Positions 6,368 through 11,074 of a stretch of 11,074 nucleotides of DNA are shown piece after piece (the stretch's first letter is position 1; every line of letters starts with the position of its first letter). The notes beneath the pieces were generated by a model. The model saw nothing but the letters and a program-made list of their open reading frames with translations. It made no database searches and was not told the origin of the DNA. The stretch covers positions 1 through 11,074 of the forward strand of contig CAYLNK010000229.1 in NCBI GenBank assembly GCA_964384675.1, in the 5' to 3' direction. The stretch comes from CAYLNK01 sp964384675 (GTDB lineage Bacteria; Acidobacteriota; Thermoanaerobaculia; UBA5066). The position numbers and the translations under genes were made by a program.

Positions 6368-9148
6368 TCAGCCCTCCAGGGAGAGGAGGTCGGCGAGCAG
6401 CTCCCCGGCGTCCGGGTAGCGCTCCGGGCGATGTCGGGCGAGCGTCTTCAGCAGGATCTCGACCTCGACCTCCAGGAGCTGGGGGGCGAGCGGGCGCGGG
6501 TCGTCCGGGTCCCGCTCGAGGCGCGCCACCAGGACGTCGTCCCCGATGTACGGCCAGCGCCCGGTCGCGAGCGTGTAGAACGTGGCGCCGAGCGAGTAGA
6601 CGTCGGAGGCGGGGGTCGGCGGCTCGCCGCGCAGGAGCTCGGGCGGGAAGAACGCCGGTGTGCCGATCAGCTTCGACGTGGCGCCCGAGTCGGCTTCGGC
6701 ACGGGCCAGGCCGAAGTCGAGGATCCGCAGCGTCCCGTGCTCGTCCAGCATCAGGTTCGCCGGCTTGATGTCGCGGTGCAGGATCCCCTTGGCGTGGGCG
6801 GCGGCGACGCCGCGGCTCGCCTGCACGAACCACTCGCGCCAGCTCCGGTGGATCCGCTCCGGATCGGTCCGCAGCATGGTCTGGAGGTTCGGTCCCTCCA
6901 GGAACTCCATGGCCAGGTAGAGGCTCCCGAAGCCCTCGCCGAAGTCGTAGATCCCCACGATGTTCGGGTGCTTGAGCGCCGCGATCGCCTTCGCCTCGCG
7001 GATGAAGTAGCGCATCGCCGTCTCGTCGCTGCGCAGCTGCCACGGCAGGATCTTCAGCGCGACGTGGCGGTCCAGCTTCTGGTCGAGCGCCTTGTGGACG
7101 ATGCCCATGCCGCCGCGTCCGAGCTCCGACTCGATCCTGTAGCGCAGCTCCGGCGTCTCGATCGACGGGTTGCTCGAGGAGGCGTTCACGTTGACGCTCG
7201 CGCTCGAGAGGATCCCGGAGGGCGACTTCGTCGGCGCCGACGCCGAGACCGGAGCCGACATGGGGCTCGGTGTCGATCCCGGCATCGTGGGGGGTGGGAG
7301 CGGTGCCATCCTGTGGACGTCCTGGATCCCGGGCGGCACGTCCGCCTTCAGGAGCGTCGGGTCGAACTCGGAGATGCGCGCGAATCGCGCGGCCGCCTCG
7401 GCCGTCTCCCCTGCGGCGTTGAGCGCGCGCGCCAGGAGCTCGTGGGCCGTGGCGTTCTCGCGGTTCACCTGGCTCGGCCCGAGCAGCTCGCGAAGGACGT
7501 GCACGGCATCGCGCGCCTCGCCGTGGGCGAGGTGCGCCGCGGCCAGCTCCATGAACAGCGAGCGCGACGCCGCGTCCCCGCGCGGCACCGACGCCAGGAG
7601 CTCCCACGCCTTCTCCCGCTGGTCCGCCTGGAGGGCGCACCGGGCGGCCTCCAGGCTCTTGCCCCCCCGCCGGTAGAGCGCGAGCGCCTCGTCGAACTGC
7701 CCGGACTGCTCGAGGCACTGCGCCGCTTCCAGCCAGCGCCCCGCGGACTTGAAGAGGGCGGCCGCCTTCTCGTGGAACCGCATCTCGCGGTAGAGGGCGG
7801 CGGCGCGGTCGAGCTGACCGGCCTCCTCGAACGTGGCCGCCGCCAGCCCCAGGTCGCCGGCCTTCTGGAAGAGGGGGGCCGCCCGATCCGGCCGCTTGGT
7901 CTCACGCCACGCGTTCGCGGCCTTCAGGAACTGTCCCTTCCGTTCGTAGAGTCCCGCGGCGCGCTCGACGTTCCCGGCGCGATACCACGCATCCGCCGCG
8001 GAGAGGAGGTCGCCCTTGGCCTCCGCGTCGCGGGCGGACAGCTCGAACGACGCCTTCGCGTTCCCGGAGGACTGCGCCGCCTGCGCGGCCCTCACCAGGT
8101 CACCGGCACGTTCGAAGTCCTGCGCGGCGTCGACGGGGCGTCCGGCCTCGAGGAAGAGCTCGGCCGCCAGCACGAACTCCCCGGCAGCCCGGTACGCCTC
8201 GGCCGCCTCGACCTTCCGGCCCGCTTCGCGGGCGGCATCTCCCGACCGCTTCCAGAGTCCCGAGCGGCCTGGACCGGGCGCCTTCACCTCGGCCAGGCGG
8301 CGGCACCCTTCCGCGAGCATGGCCGCGTCGCCCGTCGCCTCCGCGATCTCGATGAGCCGGTCCCAGCGCGATCCGGAGCGCGCCTCGGTGATCGCGCGCC
8401 GGCCGGCCTTCTCCGCCTTCTCGGCGTTGCCGGCCTGGTTCCAGGCCTTGGCGGCCTCCCACGCGAAAGCCTCGCCCGACTGCTCGTACAGCTCGGCCGC
8501 GCCCGCGGCGTTCCCCTCCCGGAGCTCCAGGGCCGCGAGACGGACCGTCTGCTTCCCCTTGCGGTACGCCTGCTTCGCCTTCTTGACGTCGCCCTGCTTG
8601 AGGTGCAGGTCGCCGAGCTTGAGGTAGTCGCCGGACTTCTCCAGGGTGCGGGCCTCGGACTGGTCCGGCGAGAGCGCGGCACCGAAGCGGAGGCCGAACA
8701 GGCAGATGACGAGTCCGACGAGGTCGAGGCCCCAGCGGAGAGTCCCGTTCCGGGCGAAGAGGCCGTAGAGCGGCCCGGCCGAGAAGCTCGCCGATATCGG
8801 CTCCAGGCCGGGCAGCAGCCTCGACGCCAGGAAAAGCAGTTGATCGAGGTGGGCGGTCACGAGGACGATGACACCGATGATGATGAAGAGGGCCGAGGCC
8901 TGGAGCCACTCGAGGACGCTGACGCCCCGGAGGTTCAGCGCGCTCCTCACGAAGCGGAAGAGGTAGTACGCGATGATGACCAGGACGATCTGGGGAGCGA
9001 AGTAGAAGTGCCTCTCGACCAGCTGGCGCGCCACGTCGTGAACGTCCTGCGCGCCACGCGCCCAGTCGACGGCGCGAAGCACCAGGAACTGACCGGCCGT
9101 CCACAGGAGGACCGGGGTCAGCTCGTCTTGCCAGGTCGGCTTTCTCAC
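6368..9148 (-). CDS. Membrane-anchored Ser/Thr protein kinase with N-terminal 13-residue helical-repeat solenoid
   Basis: This 926-residue protein runs membrane–repeats–kinase. The N-terminus has about four hydrophobic segments (roughly 10-27, 48-66, 84-100, 138-157); an even number would leave the rest cytoplasmic. Residues about 171-600 are an alpha-solenoid that would usually be labelled TPR, but its core (309-520) has units of 13 residues with the pattern [AKS]G-x4-AA-x2-[FYW]-x2. A Pro/Ser/Ala-rich linker (about 601-665) leads to a complete Hanks kinase (669-926): P-loop GRGGMG (677-682), K699, E718, HRDIKPAN (791-798), DFG (811-813), GTPAFFPPE (829-837) and DVYSLG. All catalytic residues are present, so it should be active. 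Known bacterial kinases of this type usually have the kinase first and TPRs after, so this order is unusual. GTG 9148 follows a CATAAT element with no ribosome site. It probably senses or scaffolds through the solenoid; targets are unknown. Confidence 0.93.
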   Translation of the reverse strand: MRKPTWQDELTPVLLWTAGQFLVLRAVDWARGAQDVHDVARQLVERHFYFAPQIVLVIIAYYLFRFVRSALNLRGVSVLEWLQASALFIIIGVIVLVTAHLDQLLFLASRLLPGLEPISASFSAGPLYGLFARNGTLRWGLDLVGLVICLFGLRFGAALSPDQSEARTLEKSGDYLKLGDLHLKQGDVKKAKQAYRKGKQTVRLAALELREGNAAGAAELYEQSGEAFAWEAAKAWNQAGNAEKAEKAGRRAITEARSGSRWDRLIEIAEATGDAAMLAEGCRRLAEVKAPGPGRSGLWKRSGDAAREAGRKVEAAEAYRAAGEFVLAAELFLEAGRPVDAAQDFERAGDLVRAAQAAQSSGNAKASFELSARDAEAKGDLLSAADAWYRAGNVERAAGLYERKGQFLKAANAWRETKRPDRAAPLFQKAGDLGLAAATFEEAGQLDRAAALYREMRFHEKAAALFKSAGRWLEAAQCLEQSGQFDEALALYRRGGKSLEAARCALQADQREKAWELLASVPRGDAASRSLFMELAAAHLAHGEARDAVHVLRELLGPSQVNRENATAHELLARALNAAGETAEAAARFARISEFDPTLLKADVPPGIQDVHRMAPLPPPTMPGSTPSPMSAPVSASAPTKSPSGILSSASVNVNASSSNPSIETPELRYRIESELGRGGMGIVHKALDQKLDRHVALKILPWQLRSDETAMRYFIREAKAIAALKHPNIVGIYDFGEGFGSLYLAMEFLEGPNLQTMLRTDPERIHRSWREWFVQASRGVAAAHAKGILHRDIKPANLMLDEHGTLRILDFGLARAEADSGATSKLIGTPAFFPPELLRGEPPTPASDVYSLGATFYTLATGRWPYIGDDVLVARLERDPDDPRPLAPQLLEVEVEILLKTLARHRPERYPDAGELLADLLSLEG
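6372..6377 (-). promoter_or_regulatory. Strong Shine-Dalgarno sequence GGAGGG for the 5287-6366 dehydrogenase
   Basis: GGAGGG lies in the last codons of the kinase gene and ends 5 nt before the GTG at 6366. It fixes this start and shows that this organism uses ribosome-binding sites inside operons, in contrast to its lead genes. Confidence 0.75.
7589..8224 (-). repeat. 39-bp periodic coding repeat (16 helical units, 15 of them exactly 13 residues)
   Basis: Within the kinase gene, residues 309-520 divide into consecutive units opening with AG, SG, KG or a near variant, followed by four variable residues, a nearly constant AA, and an aromatic residue about three positions later. Units start at 309, 322, 335, 348, 361, 378, 391, 404, 417, 430, 443, 456, 469, 482, 495 and 508. 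Only the 361 unit is longer (17 residues). Related, less regular units occur at about 185-251. The units differ in sequence, so this is old protein-level repetition, not a fresh tandem duplication. Confidence 0.85.
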
Positions 9149-9157
9149 CCGCGTCGG

Positions 9158-9163
9158 ATTATG
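9158..9163 (-). promoter_or_regulatory. Candidate -10 element of the kinase–dehydrogenase operon (CATAAT)
   Basis: On the minus strand CATAAT (5 of 6 to TATAAT) is followed by CCGACGCGG and then the GTG at 9148, a gap of 9 nt. No Shine-Dalgarno sequence or clear -35 is visible. Read on the plus strand, the same bases give GGATTAT (9156-9162), which could serve the divergent barrel gene, so the 50-bp gap may hold a two-way promoter. Confidence 0.45.
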
Positions 9164-9198
9164 GGCGATCCGGGAGCGCTGGTGGGGAGCGGACGGCG

Positions 9199-9756
9199 GT
9201 GAGAAGGCTCGCCGGTCCGATTCCCTCGCTCCTTCTCGGCCTGCTGTCGCTCGGCACCTGCCCGGCGTCGGGACAGGGGTACTCCGACCCCGGGCTCGGC
9301 CTGGGAGGGCACGTCGCCCTCTCCGCGGCGCCCGACGCCGACTCCGGAACCGTCTCGGGAGGGGTCCAGGCTCGCCTCCGGCTCACCGGGGGGCTGGGGC
9401 TGGAAGGGCTGATCGCCTTCCGGCAGGAGCGCTACGCGCCCCTCCGTGTCACGGAGATCCCGGTGCAGGGCTCGCTCCTGGTCTTCCTCCTCACCGCCAA
9501 GCCGGTGCAGCCGTACCTCCTCGGCGGGGGCGGCTACTACTGGGTCCGAGTCACGGGGATCGCGCCCGGCGACGGGCGAAAGATCGAGAGCCTCTTCGGC
9601 CTCCACGCGGGCGCGGGCGTCGACGTGAGGGTCTCGCGACGCGCCTCTGTCTTCGCCGACGGCCGCTACGTGAGCCTCCAGTCGCCGAGCGTGGAGGACG
9701 CCGGCCGGAAGGCCGACTACTGGACCGCGGCGCTCGGGCTCAACCTCTACTTCTGA
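9199..9756 (+). CDS. Small outer-membrane beta-barrel protein
   Basis: This 185-residue protein has a Sec signal peptide (Arg-Arg, then SLLLGLLSLGTCPASG, cleavage probably around residue 25) and a mature part of alternating amphipathic strands with many Gly and aromatic residues, such as GGHVALSAAP, GGVQARLRLTGG, PYLLGGGGYYWVRV and ADYWTAALGLNLYF. It ends in Phe, the usual outer-membrane barrel signal. Size and strand pattern fit an eight-stranded OmpA/OmpW-like barrel of unknown function. LGTC in the signal region is a poor lipobox (Thr before Cys), so a lipoprotein is less likely. GTG 9199 has a possible Shine-Dalgarno sequence GGGGAG (9184-9189), 9 nt upstream. It is divergent from the membrane kinase operon, 50 bp away, and its stop is 7 bp from the convergent dehydratase. 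Confidence 0.85.
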   Translation: MRRLAGPIPSLLLGLLSLGTCPASGQGYSDPGLGLGGHVALSAAPDADSGTVSGGVQARLRLTGGLGLEGLIAFRQERYAPLRVTEIPVQGSLLVFLLTAKPVQPYLLGGGGYYWVRVTGIAPGDGRKIESLFGLHAGAGVDVRVSRRASVFADGRYVSLQSPSVEDAGRKADYWTAALGLNLYF

Positions 9757-9767
9757 CGCGCCGTCAG
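9753..9767. terminator. Short perfect hairpin holding both convergent stop codons
   Basis: CTGACG and CGTCAG are exact inverted copies around CGC. The left arm contains the barrel gene's TGA (9754-9756) and the right arm contains the dehydratase stop on the other strand (9764-9766). The stem is only 6 bp and lacks a T-run, so a terminator role is tentative; no other terminator is visible between these genes. Confidence 0.3.
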
Positions 9768-10735
9768 TCCAGGCCCGACACCAGCGCGGCGAGCCTCTCC
9801 GGGTCGACGTTGCCTCCCGACAGGACCACACCGATCCGCCGACCGGGAGCGCCGGGGACCTTCCCCGCGAGGAGGGCCGCCAGCGCGGCCGAGCCGCCCG
9901 GCTCCACGACGAGCTTCATCCGCGTGAGGGCGAGGGCCATCGCGCGACGGAGCTCGAGGTCGGTCACCGTCACGATCCCTTCGGCGAGCGCCGCCAGGAT
10001 CGCCAGCGTCCGCTCGGCGGGCCGCGTCGTCTGGAGAGAGTCGGCGATCGTGACCGGGACGGGTATGCTCACCGGCGTCCCCGCGGCAAGAGAGCGCTTC
10101 ACGTCGTCGCCCGCCTCGGGCTCGACGCCCCAGATCCGGATCCCGGGCGACACGCCGCGCGCGGCGACCGCGATCCCCGAGAGCAGACCGCCCCCGCCGC
10201 AGGGCGCCACGACGACGTCGAGGTCGGGCACCTCCTCGAGAAGCTCCAGGGCGAGCGTCCCCTGGCCGGCGATCACGTCGTCGTCGTCGAACGGCGGGAC
10301 CAGCGTGGCGCCGCGCTCCGCCACCAGGCCCGCGGCGATCGCCTCGCGGCTCCCGCCCACCCGGTCGTACGGCACGACCTCGGCGCCGTAGCCCCGGGTC
10401 GCCGCGAGCTTCGCCGGTGGCGCGTCGGACGGCATCACGATGACCGCGGGGAGCCCGAGCTCGCGGGCCGCGAGCGCCACGGCCTGGGCGTGGTTGCCGG
10501 ACGAGAACGCGACGACGCCGGCCGCGCGGCGGTCGACGGGGATCCGGGTGAGACGCGAGAAGGCCCCCCGCGCCTTGAAGGCGCCGACGCGCTGGAACGT
10601 CTCACACTTGAAGTAGAGGCGCGCCCCGGCCCGCTCGTCCACCAGGCGCGACGTCACGACGGGCGTGCGGTGGACGTGGGAGGCGATCCTCTCGCGGGCG
10701 GCGCGGACGTCGTCGAGCGTGACGGACAGCGGCAT
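9764..10735 (-). CDS. Threonine/serine dehydratase family PLP enzyme (catabolic type, no ACT domain; serine racemase-like)
   Basis: This 323-residue fold-type II PLP enzyme probably deaminates L-threonine or L-serine to 2-oxobutyrate or pyruvate. PLP features are Lys54 in VGAFKARGA, the substrate loop SSGNH (78-82), the phosphate-binding loop CGGGG (179-183) and Ser307 in SGGNVD. E205, G209 and D211 in VEPEAGDD line up with the divalent-metal site of serine racemase, so racemase or 3-hydroxyaspartate lyase activity is possible. The absence of a C-terminal ACT domain separates it from biosynthetic IlvA, so isoleucine feedback is not expected. ATG 10735 is fixed by AAGGAGA just upstream and by its TGATG overlap with the acyltransferase stop, so the two are translationally coupled. 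No isoleucine-pathway neighbours are present. Confidence 0.9.
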   Translation of the reverse strand: MPLSVTLDDVRAARERIASHVHRTPVVTSRLVDERAGARLYFKCETFQRVGAFKARGAFSRLTRIPVDRRAAGVVAFSSGNHAQAVALAARELGLPAVIVMPSDAPPAKLAATRGYGAEVVPYDRVGGSREAIAAGLVAERGATLVPPFDDDDVIAGQGTLALELLEEVPDLDVVVAPCGGGGLLSGIAVAARGVSPGIRIWGVEPEAGDDVKRSLAAGTPVSIPVPVTIADSLQTTRPAERTLAILAALAEGIVTVTDLELRRAMALALTRMKLVVEPGGSAALAALLAGKVPGAPGRRIGVVLSGGNVDPERLAALVSGLD

Positions 10736-11074
10736 CAGGTCTCCTTCTTCGTCCTCGGCTCCCGCTCCCGCGGCGCGTCGACGACCCCGCACAGCCGGTC
10801 GGCCTCCTCGGTGGCGGCGTCGATCGCGGTGTCGACGCGAGAGAGGAACGCGGCCTCCTCCTCGCCGGGAAGGCGCGCGACCGGCGGACCGAAGACGACC
10901 ACGCCGCGGGAGAACGGCATCGGGAAGAGGAACCGGTCCCACGACCTCAGGAAGCGGGGCCGGGACGAGGACGTCCCGACCGGGAGGAGGGGGGCGTCGA
11001 GCTGCGCGGCGAGCCAGGCGAGGCCCGGCTTGCTCCGGCGCGCGGGGCCGCGGGGGCCGTCCGGCGTGAGGGCC
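10735..11074 (-). CDS. DUF374-type lysophospholipid acyltransferase, 5' part outside the window
   Basis: Only the last 112 residues are present. The fragment opens with ALTPDGPRGPARRSKPG, the hallmark of DUF374 proteins in the LPLAT acyltransferase superfamily, then LDAPLLPVG, a conserved SWDRFLFPMPFSR segment and GVVVFGPPV. A charged C-terminal tail ends in REREPRTKKET. The superfamily transfers acyl chains to glycerolipids or lipid A precursors at the inner membrane; the acceptor here is unknown. The HxxxxD catalytic motif would lie upstream of the window edge and cannot be checked. The gene ends in TGATG, sharing one base with the dehydratase start, and its last codons supply that gene's ribosome-binding site, so it is the upstream gene of a two-gene or larger operon. 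Confidence 0.88.
   Translation of the reverse strand, partial: ALTPDGPRGPARRSKPGLAWLAAQLDAPLLPVGTSSSRPRFLRSWDRFLFPMPFSRGVVVFGPPVARLPGEEEAAFLSRVDTAIDAATEEADRLCGVVDAPREREPRTKKET
10740..10746 (-). promoter_or_regulatory. Strong Shine-Dalgarno sequence AAGGAGA for the dehydratase
   Basis: AAGGAGA ends 4 nt before the ATG at 10735 and lies within the last codons of the acyltransferase gene. It selects this start over the longer open frame that continues upstream out of frame with the acyltransferase. Confidence 0.75.

Noticed and set aside
7589..8224. Tandem DNA repeat or CRISPR-like array
   Set aside because: The 39-bp period reflects divergent protein units in one open frame; units are not near-identical and there are no constant repeats with unique spacers.
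6080..9202. A 1040-codon open frame on the plus strand, and several other long ones such as 5254-6768
   Set aside because: They lie opposite the kinase and dehydrogenase genes, are rich in Arg, Pro, Ala and Gly with no recognisable motif, and arise because stop codons are rare in GC-rich DNA. The minus-strand frames carry complete catalytic motifs.
9199..9275. Lipoprotein signal in the barrel protein (LGTC)
   Set aside because: Thr before Cys is a poor lipobox, and the mature part with terminal Phe fits a barrel protein released by signal peptidase I.
10736..10942. Possible N-terminal extension of the dehydratase
   Set aside because: It overlaps out of frame with the acyltransferase, which carries family motifs, and the strong AAGGAGA selects ATG 10735.
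1..11074. Defence island, mobile element or biosynthetic gene cluster
   Set aside because: No transposase, integrase, nuclease, toxin, phage or assembly-line genes are visible. The genes look like ordinary short operons of signalling, envelope and metabolism.

Overview
The window is very GC-rich (roughly 70% by eye), has tightly packed genes and uses many GTG starts (six of the nine visible starts). It contains an outer-membrane beta-barrel protein, a Hanks-type Ser/Thr kinase joined to a helical-repeat solenoid, and an orphan PAS/GAF histidine kinase. This suggests a high-GC, Gram-negative-type environmental bacterium. Acidobacteriota is my best guess, but no marker gene settles it. I see no RNA genes, CRISPR array, insertion sequence or phage gene.

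Layout, left to right. A class III sirtuin (minus, cut at the left edge) overlaps the end of an exported protein of unknown function (minus). Divergent to these is a 665-residue hybrid sensor histidine kinase (plus), which converges within 3 bp on a medium-chain dehydrogenase (minus). Divergent to that is a YkgJ-type cysteine-cluster protein (plus), separated by a strong inverted repeat from an isopropylmalate/tartrate-type dehydrogenase (minus). The dehydrogenase is the second gene of an operon whose first gene is a 926-residue membrane–repeat–kinase protein (minus). Divergent to that operon is a small outer-membrane barrel protein (plus), which converges within 7 bp on a threonine/serine dehydratase (minus). 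The dehydratase is coupled by TGATG to a DUF374-type lysophospholipid acyltransferase (minus, cut at the right edge).

The genes do not form one obvious pathway. They look like short operons for signalling (histidine kinase, Ser/Thr kinase, sirtuin), envelope (exported protein, barrel, acyltransferase) and amino-acid or redox metabolism (dehydratase, two dehydrogenases). I found no convincing new multi-gene system.

Two features deserve a second look. (1) The large kinase has a solenoid built from units of almost exactly 13 residues (39 bp), placed in front of the kinase domain instead of behind it. (2) Three lead genes share an AYAATCC element whose hexamer ends exactly 9 nt before the start codon, with no convincing ribosome-binding site. 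This points to leaderless or near-leaderless transcription, whereas two internal operon genes have clear Shine-Dalgarno sequences.
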